Source: Apostichopus japonicus
Lineage: Eukaryota > Echinodermata > Holothuroidea > Aspidochirotida > Stichopodidae
Assembly (NCBI RefSeq): GCF_037975245.1
Contig: NC_092565.1
Location: 18,705,999-18,769,998 of the forward strand
Length of the DNA stretch: 64,000 bases
Direction of reading: 5' to 3'
The notes under the pieces are model-generated. The model searched no databases. It worked only from the letters and a program-made list of their open reading frames with translations, and was not told where the DNA came from. The translations under genes were made by a program, and so were the position numbers. The stretch's first letter is position 1. Every line of letters begins with the position of its first letter. Positions 48,801 to 58,000 of this stretch are shown in pieces.

Positions 48801-51800
48801 TGTGTCATGTGGTTACCATGGTAATATGCTAATCAACCACTTGCTAGCTTTGGTGGTCTATTTCTGTTAGTGAAAATTCACAATTATTTCACATTGTTTC
48901 AAGTTAGATCCAAACCCATAAATGTAAATAACAGATATTGTCAATCAGCTTCTGTTCAATAACACACAAAACCAAGGTTAATGCTCTCCAGATAACAGAA
49001 AGTAAAAGCTGGTACGGACCATCAGGAGTGGTTGCTAAATATTTATGAGAAATGTCCAATGTAACCTCACTTCTTAAAATGCCTGTTCAGTAGTACTGTC
49101 TTCTACTGGTCCAAAATAAAATAAAACTGTTAGCAAACTGTATATCCACTAGAGAACCTGTGTAATAGAATGTGTACAAGTAAGTTGGCCTGACGTTTCG
49201 ATCCTAGCAGGATCTTCTTCAACAGGGGACGAGGAGAGGTAGGAGATAAACAGTGGAGGGACAAAGAGAGAATTAAGGGAAGCGGTAGGGAATAAACTGG
49301 AGAAGCTTTGTTGCTTTCTTCTCTCCATCCCTTGTCTACTAATCCTCTTACATCTATCTCTTTGTGTTCACCATGCTCATTAACCTGTTTGTATTCTGTG
49401 CGTGTTTTTGTCCCTTCTGTTACTTGTCATTTAACCTCTGAAGAAGATCCTGCTAGGATCGAAACGTCAGGCCAACTTACTTCTACTGGTCCAGTAATGT
49501 TTTGTCCACATTGCCAAAGTTAAAGGGTACAAGAGCAGATTTAATGTTTGATATTTCATGCCATTTGTGATCTAGGCCTTGAACTTCCCTGTGTTCTTTA
49601 CATCTCACTCATCTCGCTTCTCACAAGCCCTCCCGAGAGTATTATGCCCAGACATGTTTTTACTTAGTAATCTTGTGGTATGATATCGTATATACTAAGA
49701 CCCACAATTTTGCTACTTTCCAAAAATGCTTTCAACTGTTTCTGTTAGATGGAATTGATCGATATCATATTCAAAGAGATTAGTTAGTGCTAGTCCAATG
49801 ACTCATACGAGCAAATTAAAAATAAAACTCATTCTGAGCATGTAAAACTCTGGCACGCCAAATAACTTGACTGTATTATGTGGCACTTTGAGGAATGAAA
49901 AAATTAATGAACATTATTAAAATACAGGTAGCTCGGGAACCGTGACACATAGCTTACATTAATACCCCACAAATCATAAAGCTCATTTTCAATGCAATTA
50001 TAACTTATGACGTGAGTACACACTTGCTATGAAGAATCAGAAGAAATATTATAGTTGTAAACTGCTTGCCCTTAGTGGTTGTGTGTGATGGAGGAGGCCG
50101 GGTATTAATTTGTTCGGTAGCCTTTGAAGAAACTGTACTGAATTCCGTTCAAATATAGCCGAATTGTAATTCACTCTTCTGGCCGTATCTGTAAACTGAG
50201 ACTCAATTCTCTCTCATATTCTCTCATAGTTAGTCTCATAGGTGCTCATAGTCGTTGATAATGTATACAACCATTTGGTAATCTTTATATCCACATGTTT
50301 GGGTCGCTATTAAATGTCTTTCTCTTTGGACAGATACGCCAATCTCTTCCTGCATCCTGTGACGGACGAGATCGCCCCGGAGTACACGAGCACGGTGCAC
50401 CGTGCCATGGACCTCTCTACCATAAAGAAGAACATCGAAAGTGGAACCATCAGGACCACAGAGACATTCCAAAGAGATATCATGTTGATGTTCCAGAATG
50501 CGATAATGTACAACAGATCGGACCACGACGTATACAAGATGGCCTGTGACATGCAGACAGATGTGTTAAAGACTATAGAGGTGAGTACCGATGGGCAAGG
50601 GTTAGGGTTAATTTAGGAGGATGAAGTGGGGAGGGGCAGGAGGGGAGTTGGTATTGTGATATGCAGACAGATGTATTAAAGACTATAGAGGTATGTACTG
50701 ATGGGCAAGGGTTAGGGTTAATTAAGGAGGATGAAGTGGGAGGGGGTTGGTATTGTTATATGCAGATAGATGTGTTACAGATTATAGAAGTACAAGGGGT
50801 AGGGTTAATTTTAATAGGAGGATGAAGGGGAAGGGGAAGGGGGATGGTTGGTATGGAGGATGGCTTAAGGATTAATAAGTGACTATGGATAGTCAACAGA
50901 ATGGGGCTGGTTGGTGTGGGGTTTGGGTGTTCATAAAGACATCTAATAGAAGTGACTATGGCTAGGCAGTGGACTCAGGCTGGGCTTAGTGGGTTTTGGA
51001 TGATATTTAAGACATTTCAAGGGCTGTGATAATAGTGACTATGGATAGGCAACAGAATGGGGCTGGTTAGTGTGGGGTTTGGGTGTTCGTAAAAGACGTC
51101 TTATAGAAGTAAGTCAAAGACTTGAATCAGGAAAATCATAACTAATGACTCGAATCATCCTTTAAATGACATGACTCGTTACAAACTCTGCTCAATCCAC
51201 CCCAAAAAATCACATTTTGTGTATGATTATTTAGAAGATTTTAGTAAGAAGTGGAACTGAAATGAAACTTAAGTTTCTCAGTAAAACACGAAAAAACCAA
51301 GAGACTTTACAAACTCTTTGCAATCCTCAGGAATTCATCTCTACCCAAAAGCTGGTCCAGAACCTCGATCCAGCGAAGAGTTTGAGAGGAAGAAGAACGG
51401 CGGATCTCACTCTCAAGGTAGCCAGTTAATTAATATTCACAGTGTAACAGTGTAGCAGCAGAATCATAGTGTTTTAATTAAAACTTTAATTAAATTTTAA
51501 TTGAAACTTAAAAAAAAAATAAAAAAAAGTTAAGTTGATTTATAAGAACCTCACGAATATGTGTGCTCAATAATGCCATGATCACAAAAGGACATTTCTA
51601 TATCTCTGTGGCAGAAATTTGTGAAAAACAAGTGAAAAAGTTTATACGTATGTAATTACATGGAAGATATTATTGATTTATTCAGTTTTGATATAGTGAC
51701 TATCAAACTTCCTATGCATAGCTTTTTTTGGTCGTACAGAAAATCCATTACAGAAAGTTAGGTTAAAATCTCCTCGCTATATTTAACTGTGCATTTAATT

Positions 51801-51950
51801 TTAATGTGACTCCTTGTAAAAAGAGTTACCACCTTGTATCTTTATTTTCATTTCTTGAACGTTCAGGAAGAGGATAAACCGAAACGATTCACATCAGAAG
51901 CAGAGTATACTTCGGGAAAGAAGCGAAAAACTAGAGCGGATGAAGTGTGA
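31775..51950 (+). CDS. BRD8, bromodomain subunit of the NuA4/TIP60 acetyltransferase complex
   Basis: Sixteen coding exons, all in phase: 31775-31866, 32686-32755, 33752-33801, 34380-34586, 35846-35907, 36589-36692, 37852-38034, 38699-38789, 41148-41180, 46099-46268, 46708-46902, 47804-48009, 48500-48577, 50334-50580, 51331-51417, 51867-51950 (TGA). They give 652 residues; human BRD8 long forms are longer, mainly in the low-complexity middle. Seen: an N-terminal SANT/Myb-like module (WSIREKLCLASAVMRSGDQNW to about residue 60), a charged coiled coil (about 85-175), a Ser/Thr/Pro/Lys-rich middle, an AT-hook (RGRP, 412-415), one bromodomain (about 500-600) and a basic C-tail (KKRKTR). The ATG sits directly after an acceptor, so an upstream coding exon is possible. 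The 33-nt exon 9 is the weakest call. BRD8 reads acetylated chromatin as part of TIP60; orthology is from remembered sequence. Confidence 0.9.
32155..32345 (+). repeat. Dispersed repeat in BRD8 intron 1
   Basis: Begins TTAAAGGAGCGTTCCAGAGATTAAG and is similar to 14449-14620. Its end, AAATTCTGCCTCAAGTCATCC, also recurs at about 10735-10758 (GGAATTCTGCCTAAAGTCATCC). At least three partial copies of one family are thus present. Confidence 0.55.
34380..35907 (+). CDS. BRD8 exons 4-5: charged coiled-coil region
   Basis: Exon 4 (34380-34586) encodes RKRSGDKGDVVETPGDLIVK and then a heptad-rich segment VEELKQMLADDRKKFKLL. Exon 5 (35846-35907) is EKKRQAEEQKLAEEAAAAEL, strongly helical. This matches the region after the SANT module in BRD8, which is likely used for contacts within the TIP60 complex (inference). 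Confidence 0.85.
35175..35510 (+). repeat. 25/26-bp minisatellite in BRD8 intron 4
   Basis: About a dozen units of GCATGCCATGTAGAAAAATA-CAAAGT, lengths 25-27 bp. Long minus-strand open frames across it are an effect of the repeat. Confidence 0.9.
36589..36692 (+). CDS. BRD8 exon 6 with probable GC donor
   Basis: It encodes AKKEEQKKLPIVRKIPRQTE and on to SSPLEQK. The exon ends AAG|GCAAGT, the usual context of a GC-AG intron, and phase 0 fits exon 7 at 37852. A GT donor 6 nt further (GTAAAT) would add Ala-Ser in the same frame and is the alternative. Confidence 0.8.
36735..37020 (-). mobile_element. Penelope-like (ribozyme-bearing) element fragment, BRD8 intron 6
   Basis: Shares with 49114-49480 the ribozyme block, the GACAAAAACACACACAGAAT segment, GGTTAATGAGCATGGTGAACAC, and the AGGAGATAAACATTGGAGGG region. 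It starts 43 bp after the exon 6 donor. Confidence 0.6.
36753..36791 (-). ncRNA. Hammerhead-ribozyme-like core, one key change
   Basis: On the minus strand: GCCT, then TTGAAGA (CTGAAGA expected), stem II GATCCT/AGGATC, GAAAC, GTC, AGGC. Stems I (4 bp) and II (6 bp) and the GAAAC-GTC block are intact. The C-to-T at the first base of the CUGANGA box should abolish cleavage. Confidence 0.55.
38790..46098. other. BRD8 introns 8-9, long, with repeats
   Basis: Apart from exon 9 (41148-41180) this 7.3 kb holds no convincing exon. Visible items: a CAGGGCTTGAAAATTGGGC segment at 40296-40314, which looks like a hAT terminus without partner; TGCCAGTG repeats (40330-40480); purine-only runs (41290-41312, 41990-42030); the 114-bp satellite at 44890-45300. 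Further low-complexity BRD8 exons could be hidden here, since human BRD8 is longer in the matching region. Confidence 0.45.
44890..45300 (+). repeat. 114-bp tandem repeat, about four units
   Basis: ACATTTCAATCTC recurs with the ATCTC at 44921, 45035, 45149 and 45262 (spacing 114, 114, 113). Units contain AGTAGATATATATCCAAGCT, CTACCAGCCACAC and a (TAG)n stretch. A degraded continuation of CTTAGTCTACTAGCAGTAA runs to about 45480. Confidence 0.88.
46708..46902 (+). CDS. BRD8 exon 11 with AT-hook
   Basis: Ser/Pro/Glu-rich, then KAEDQKRRRRGRPTKKK at the exon end. The RGRP flanked by basic residues is a classic AT-hook for minor-groove binding. The donor is GTCAGT at 46903; a second in-frame donor (GTGAGC, 46915) would add Val-Ser-Val-Glu. 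Confidence 0.82.
46920..47280. mobile_element. hAT-type MITE, 361 bp, next to a BRD8 splice donor
   Basis: The ends CATAGGCGTA (46920-46929) and TACGCCTATG (47271-47280) are perfect inverted repeats. The flanks GAGGTGAG (46912-46919) and GAGGTGAA (47281-47288) are an 8-bp target duplication with one mismatch. There is no coding capacity. The interior contains CGGGCAA repeats. It begins 17 bp after the end of exon 11. Confidence 0.78.
48500..50580 (+). CDS. BRD8 exons 13-14: bromodomain
   Basis: Exon 13 (48500-48577) encodes WKKAIMLVWREAASHK; exon 14 (50334-50580) continues YANLFLHPVTDEIAPEYTS and on to KTIE. The hallmarks are there: helix Z around WKKAIMLVW, the ZA-loop VTDEIAPEY, MDLSTIKKNIESG, and QNAIMYN with the acetyl-lysine-binding Asn at residue 574. 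The exon 13-14 codon is split AA|A. The match to human BRD8 is very close here, making this the most secure part of the gene. Confidence 0.93.
49186..49224 (-). ncRNA. Hammerhead-ribozyme-like core, degraded arm
   Basis: Minus strand: TTGAAGA in place of CTGAAGA, stem II GATCCT/AGGATC, GAAAC, GTC, AGG. Stem I no longer pairs well (upstream half is CCTG). Likely inactive. Confidence 0.5.
49435..49472 (+). ncRNA. Hammerhead-ribozyme-like core, best-preserved copy
   Basis: CCT (stem I, 49435-49437), CTGAAGA (49438-49444), one extra A, stem II GATCCT (49446-49451) with loop GCT and AGGATC (49455-49460), GAAAC (49461-49465), GTC (49466-49468), then AGG (49469-49471) closing stem I. All conserved boxes of a type I hammerhead are present. 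The very short stem III (AC/GT) is as described for Penelope-like elements, where cleavage needs dimers. The extra A between box and stem II makes activity uncertain. Predicted cleavage is after 49468. Confidence 0.6.
50546..50830 (+). repeat. Tandem triplication of the BRD8 exon 14 end and its splice donor
   Basis: Unit 1 (50546-50655) includes the last 35 nt of exon 14 and its GTGAGT donor. Unit 2 starts at 50656 and repeats the exon end with few changes, then AG|GTATGT at 50691. Unit 3 starts at 50755 and is more decayed (donor lost). All continue with GATGGGCAAGGGTTAGGGTT or a relative. Confidence 0.88.
50870..51110 (+). repeat. Direct repeats in BRD8 intron 14
   Basis: AGTGACTATGGATAG...CAACAGAATGGGGCTGGTT occurs near 50880 and 51030, each followed by GTGTGGGGTTTGGGTGTTC. 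A partial third copy lies near 50950. Confidence 0.75.
51867..51950 (+). CDS. BRD8 last coding exon
   Basis: Encodes EEDKPKRFTSEAEYTSGKKR and ends KTRADEV-stop. The basic KKRKTR could serve as a nuclear localisation signal. It follows exon 15 (51331-51417), which encodes SLRGRR, as in human BRD8 (SLRGR). Confidence 0.8.
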   Translation, partial: EEDKPKRFTSEAEYTSGKKRKTRADEV

Positions 51951-52604
51951 AGACGGAAGAAATAGCATCTGGGATGGCCCTTAAAGTAACAACATCTGCT
52001 CTGATGGGATGGCCCTTAAAGTAGCAGCATCTGCTCTAGAGAGAGATGATGGGATGGCCCTTAAAGTAACAGTCGTCTCTGCTATTGAGTGACATATTTA
52101 TTGCAACATTGTAGCTTCCAGTTTTGTACATAAATTTTGTTTTTGGGTAAGGGGGGGTGGGGAGTGGCAGGGAGGGTGGCGCAAACATGCTAGTGGAAGG
52201 TAAACCATGTATGATGTTTGCATTATTTCAATAAGGTCCTGCATCAGTACAAGACAGATATCCTTCTTATTGGTCTTGAAATTGAAATAGCCAGATTAAC
52301 ACAGATAAAACTGGACGTGACTGGAATAGCTGGAATTAATGTATACAAATATTTATTGAAAGCCTTTTTGTTCATACATACGTACGCATGTCATACAGAC
52401 ACAACTTTAACATTTTTCAAGGTACTTTAACATTTTTCAAGGACTGGAGACAGTGAAAGGTTCGAGTTGCGGATTACGGGTGTTGTTGCTGTGATATTAT
52501 GCAATGGTCTGGATAAAATGTGGGCCTTACTGTGTGATATTATTCTCACCCCCAACATTCTTAAAGTTTTGGGGGTAATATCTGGATTTCAAATACAGAA
52601 TAAA
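51951..52604 (+). other. Probable BRD8 3' UTR
   Basis: Starts after the TGA. It contains three copies of GGGATGGCCCTTAAAGTA (at about 51971, 52007 and 52050) separated by CTGCTCT-containing spacers. An AATAAA lies at 52599-52604; another candidate is at 53652-53657. Which one is used cannot be told from the sequence. Confidence 0.5.
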
Positions 52605-52645
52605 TCTACAGAAAACCTTGATATGGTAAATGCATAAATCTTAGA

Positions 52646-52672
52646 GGGTCTGACATTTCGATCCTAGCAACT
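52646..52672 (-). mobile_element. Tiny fragment of the ribozyme-bearing element
   Basis: Minus strand GCTAGGATCGAAATGTCAGA matches the 3' half of the hammerhead-like block (stem II 3' strand, GAAA, TGTC). Only about 25 bp are retained. Confidence 0.45.
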
Positions 52673-55066
52673 TTGTCTGATTCATCCCACTCTTTAAGTC
52701 ATTTTTCCTCTTACTTTTTTTTTTTTAAAGAACATTTTGATAAGATAAAAACAACAGGCCCTCTTAACTCTTATAAAAAAAATATCTAGACTTATATGAT
52801 GATGGATTCATGTAGCTAAATGCAAACTTCAAATGTATAAATTGTTCCAACCATCCATGCTAAAACCTTGTTTACTACTGGATACTAAATCCCTTAATAA
52901 TTGCAAATCACAAGCTTGACGAGCTTGACTATTCCAGCTGTCACCTCATGACGAGACAGTCAACATTGTTGGGATATTCTAATTTACTCTTTTGCAGTGA
53001 CGTGTACAAAGGGGGGGCGGGGTGGGGGACATTTACTTTCCCTCCCCCACCATCCTGTGGACCTCCATCATCAGTCAAGGGAATAGGTTCAGTCAGGGAT
53101 ATTGAGGAAAATGCACAGCCTTGCATTCAGACCTAATTATTGACCTTATGTATAATCTAAATATCCCTCAGAATGCATGATTTGGTGTCTCCCTCAGACC
53201 CGCCCCCCCCTTCCCCTCCTACCTAGGAGTTGCTTTCAATGTACCAACAACAACACTACTCATCTGTAACATTTGTTATTCCCCTACAGCCCATCACTAA
53301 ATTTGAAATCCTGTGCACATCCTCTGCCCCATTGCATGTGTTAGTATTAATACAATGTTTGAATAGTGTCTGGACAACAGAACTGTGAGTGTTGAATAGA
53401 ATCAATCATTTTAATTTGGTGATTTGAGATCAAGAGTTTTACTCTACAAGAATTGTAATTTTTTATTTAGGCTATGCCCCAATATGATTTGGAAATTAAT
53501 GACCAAATGCAAAAAGGTGTTTCAGGATGTAGATATCACCACACCAAAGGGCCAGTAGGGTATATGATAGGGCTTAGATAGCTTTTCATCAAGAGTTTTC
53601 AACTTTGCTTGTTAAAACCATCTAAATGACTTGTGTAATGAACGGTCGAGTAATAAAGCTTGGAAACATATTGACTGTTTCGTTTTATTTCAGATTTTGC
53701 ATGGGTTATTATTTCATTTATTAATTATTTATTTTTCGAAACTTGATTCAATGTATCAACTACAACATCTTCTATCAAGTTTTTGTATATGAAAGATGAT
53801 AATGGGTGTAACTTCTTATGAATAAAGTTGACACCATTATTGTAACAAGCAATTGTTACTAAATTTCAGATGAAAAATTTGTCATTTTTGATATCCCCTA
53901 TAGAGACAATGCAGTGACTCACGAATCAAAAACACGTCAGAAAAATCACTTTCGGTGACTTGACTCAGTTTAAAATGACGAGACTCGATACAGCTCATTA
54001 TGACAAGAACGGGACCTAAGATTTTTGTTAAGTCATCATATTAACTATAGTTTAAGACCATTGACTATGTACCCATGCCAAATAAATATTCCTTTGTAGA
54101 AATAATATCAACACAACTTTTTTTTGTGTTTAAAACAGTCTTCTATATCTTAATTTGTAACAGTTGTAATAGTGAATTGCTTTAAAAGTTACTCCAATGA
54201 ACAGATTACAAATGGATGTGTGTAGACATAACAAATATTCTGTTTTCTTAGAAACAATATATATACACAATAAATAGCTGTAGTGATATGAAAGTCAAGA
54301 ACTACGAAGGTTTGCTTTGACCTAGAAAACTATCCTCCCCGCCCCTCACCACCCCTTCTGGTCGCTTTACACTGGAAATGAATGAATGAATGGAAAGTAC
54401 ATACTGCATGACAATACAAAGTGATAGTTAAACAAGTGTGGGCTGCAATAATTACTTCCTATGGAATTTCCCGCACCATTGCCTCCCAACTTAAAAAGGT
54501 CCTGCAGAATGCAAACCCTACTCAACCTATGATAACCTTTTTTGGGGGCGGGTGGTCCCCTCATTTTGTTAGGGAGGTGCTGGGGAATCTGTTTTAATAA
54601 ATAAATCAAGAAATGAAACTGGCTGAGAAATTACAAAGAAAACGTTGAGAGAACCAACATTTGTTAATAGTTCCTTATTAATTGGTGGACGGTGAGAATC
54701 TTCAGAAAAACATATCTATGATGATGAGGCTATAACTGATTTTCCCAGGAATGTTGTTGAGTGTTGAACATTGAGCCTTAAATTACATATGAATAGCAGT
54801 TAGGCAGTGACACAATTGAGAAGTGACTTATTCGTTTTAATTTTCTTATTTTATTTTACATTAGTCCCCTCCCCTTCTGAACTACCACCCCCCCCCCCCC
54901 GCCCCTTCTTTTCTTTAAACAATCCTGTTTCGTTCTGCCGCTGCTAATGCTATCGTTTGTTTGTTAAATATTTTAGTTCTTCTTTAGCGCCCTCTCCATT
55001 TTAGTAATTCGTTTCTAGGGAAGCCTGCAAAGTTGAAGACGTTCTCGCAGCATAAAATCATCTAAA
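52673..55066. other. Spacer between BRD8 and WDR54
   Basis: No gene is seen. Contains a hAT-like start CAGTGACGTGTACAAAGGGG at 52996 without a partner end, pyrimidine-rich runs (53205-53222, 54887-54903) and AT-rich DNA. The WDR54 promoter should lie in the last part; no element was recognised with confidence. Confidence 0.45.
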
Positions 55067-58000
55067 ATGTATACCAAGTCGAAATCTGTCCATGTTAAAA
55101 GTAGCGCATCTCTACTTTACAATAATTTGTCAGCTCTTGTGATACCAGATAAGCAACTAACAACTTACGCTGTCGTCCACAAGACTGTAGCTAACTTGGG
55201 TTGCTGCTCATTGAGCGAGTCTAGTGCAGTCAGCATATCACACAAACAAGTTTCCTGCAAGGAACCTTCAATAACACACGCATCTTCAATATTACAGGTA
55301 GGAATCATTGCCTAACATGAAGCTTCCAGGTCCTAGCCTTCAGTACTCGACTAAGCCTAACCAAATAGGACTAGCCTAGTACAGGACTTATCGAATGAAT
55401 ACCTGAAGCCAATATTAGAGCTAGCTTTGTCAAGTAATGGAAAAAATGGGGCTAAGATTAGGCCAAAGTATTTGCCCTTATACAACGGTTCGTCACGTAT
55501 AGTATCATGTAGGTAGGTAAGGGCACAGTACTAACGGTAACACCAATCACAATTTTTTTGTCATGATCTCTGAGAATCTGGAAGAAACATAAACCTTCTT
55601 ATCATTCAAACAAAATAGATGATACCTATAACATTTCCTGACATTTTGGTCAAACTGCATCAAGAGGGAAACAAGCACACTGTTCAATTAAAGTTGCTGG
55701 CTTGTGATTTAATGCCCAGCCTCAAACAGTTGTAAATTTGTGAAAGTTAGGGCATGAAGGTGCACAGGGTTAATTTAGACCACTTAAGACTTTATAGTAA
55801 TTTAATTCATACAAGCATGGCGAGACACCCAGAAAAAGTATAAACTTTGATCATTCTTATATTTTATAACAGGGTAATGATCTCTCTTAGCACTTATTTT
55901 TGTTGTGTTTAATTTATGTAAGTTTTTAATTAAGACATGTTTCTGTGCTATTTTCGTCCAAAGTGGCTATTCTTACGACTGTTTGTCAGAATAATTTCCG
56001 ACTACGCATGCGTGGGCGCGTTATTTTTATGATAGGCGTACTATTTTTTATGACCAGGAGTAATAATAATTTCCGGTTAGTGTTAGGGTTAGGATTGGGG
56101 TTTAGGGTTAAAGTTAGGGTTAGGATTACCCCTACTACATGCGCAGTTGATTTATTTACTTTACTGCGCTTGAATTCGCCTTATGTCGTAAGAATATTTT
56201 ATAAATAATTGTTACGACTAGTCGTAAGAATAGCCACGGCCATTTTCGTCCGCCCGTATTGCATTTCGGCAACCCTGATGCTAATTTGGACCACCATTTT
56301 ATTTCCATTTCACCAGCAGTAGATACACACATGCGTAGTATGATGGATAGAATGTGACAAATTTGATTCCTGACACTATAAGTTTGTGTTTATATCTTGA
56401 AAAATTAGATTCAAATGTGGTTTTGGGCAGCAACAGAAATATAGTCATATCTTCAATGTACACCTGTTCTGGACTAACTGCACGTTCACAGGATGTAAAA
56501 TATTCATCAATTGTTTATTGGAACTTTTGGTGAATTGTGAACAGATCCAATGCAAATGTTGTACAATTATGCAGAATTCTAAACACTGAATTGAGATCCC
56601 AGACATGTCCCTAAATTCCCATTATTAGAGCAATTATTTACTGAATATGTTTCATAGCCAACATACAACATGAAATAAGCCAATAATGTTGTTATTTTTC
56701 GCTTACTGTGAATTTTTTGACTCACTGAAGTGCGTGCTGCAGGTTATAGCCCCCTTTAATTATATGGCATCTCTCAGAGCTATGATATTTCATTGAATAT
56801 AAATTAAAATTTTTCATGCATCAAGAGGTAGCCATGCATGTGAATTGCAGTCTATTATGTTGAAAGAATATTTATGTAAGATGGCATCATGGTATAAATG
56901 CATTTTATCAGCACCAGTTTTAATTATTGAAATGAAATGGTGAAGTCGACCAATATCACATAGCAGCCTTAAACATGGTTACCAGCTTACTCTAATGTTC
57001 TTTTAAAGGATAGCGGTGATGAAGATCTCGCTAATTATGCTCATCTGTTTAGTTCCATCTTTAAGTGCTGTGATTTCATCATCGATTTTACCAAATTCGT
57101 TGTAAATATAAAGTATTACTTGTTACAGTTGAACTGCATAAAGCAACCTGGGTAAATTTCCCTAACTTCGCACATGCATTGAAGGTTACTGTATACCTGC
57201 AGTTCCGCTAATTGGGTTAAACAATCGTCCACGAAACTGTCTCAAATTACAAATTTGCGTTTCATAGTTTCACTGTGGGAAGTTTGGCCGTTTCCTTTAA
57301 GGATTTGTAGATTAAAATTGCGATTCAATAAGTGGTTACAGTTTGACTATTGAACACAAGTACAGTAACTACATGTTTATCAGTACAGATACATATGAAT
57401 TTTAGGGAACATGTGAAACATGTGTTTCCTAAAAATTAGCAAATTTAGGGAACATGTGAAATTACCGTATTCTACCATTACCCAAGAAACTGACCCACTG
57501 TGCCTTGTGATTGAAACTTCAAATTCAAACAGCAAGTAGCCAAGTCAATATTTGACAAAAACGACTGAAAATAGGCTAGGTGATATAGAATTACACTTTT
57601 AAGGCATGAGCAATGTTTATGGAAATATTTGCTTTCTTAGTGCGATTTCACTCCATGGATGTTGCTTAAAGATAAAAGTCAAATCATGAAAATCACTTCA
57701 TTATGACCATTTTCCTTTTTAAACTGAATATTAGAACTTTGAACCAATTATGTGCTAATTGTGTTTAACAACAATAAATACTAATAAGCACCCCTTTCCT
57801 CTTCACATTGTTCTTGTGTAGGCAAAGTTTTGTTGCTTGTCAGGACGGAATATCTTGGTATTATGCTCACAACAGGGTGTTCAGGTAAGTATCATTGCAT
57901 GTTAAATTCCGTTATTGTCTAACCATAATGACAAACAAACATGTAAATTTTAATTAGACGTCAATCACTTACTGCTGATGGATTTTAGCTGATGTATGTA

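Larger units (their letters stand above)
49114..49480. mobile_element. Short Penelope-like insertion with opposed ribozyme arms and 13-bp TSD
   Basis: Flanked by the perfect 13-bp direct repeat TTCTACTGGTCCA (49101-49113 and 49481-49493). Inside, a minus-oriented arm (hammerhead-like core 49186-49224) and a plus-oriented arm (core 49435-49472) face each other; both arms end in the GTTGGCC/GGCCAAC block. The middle carries GGAGAGGTAGGAGATAAACA and CTTTGTGTTCACCATGCTCAT, seen also at 36900. It lies in BRD8 intron 13. Confidence 0.72.

Noticed and set aside
52996-53060. hAT element starting CAGTGACGTGTACAAAGG
   Set aside because: No inverted partner or target duplication found in the window; kept only as a remark.
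54860-54905. Regulatory element at the poly-C run before WDR54
   Set aside because: Homopolymer runs of this type occur throughout the window, mostly in transposon debris; nothing ties this one to promoter function.
56080-56127. Telomere or chromosome end
   Set aside because: TTAGGG units are degenerate, short and lie inside a TIR-bounded MITE within a gene intron.
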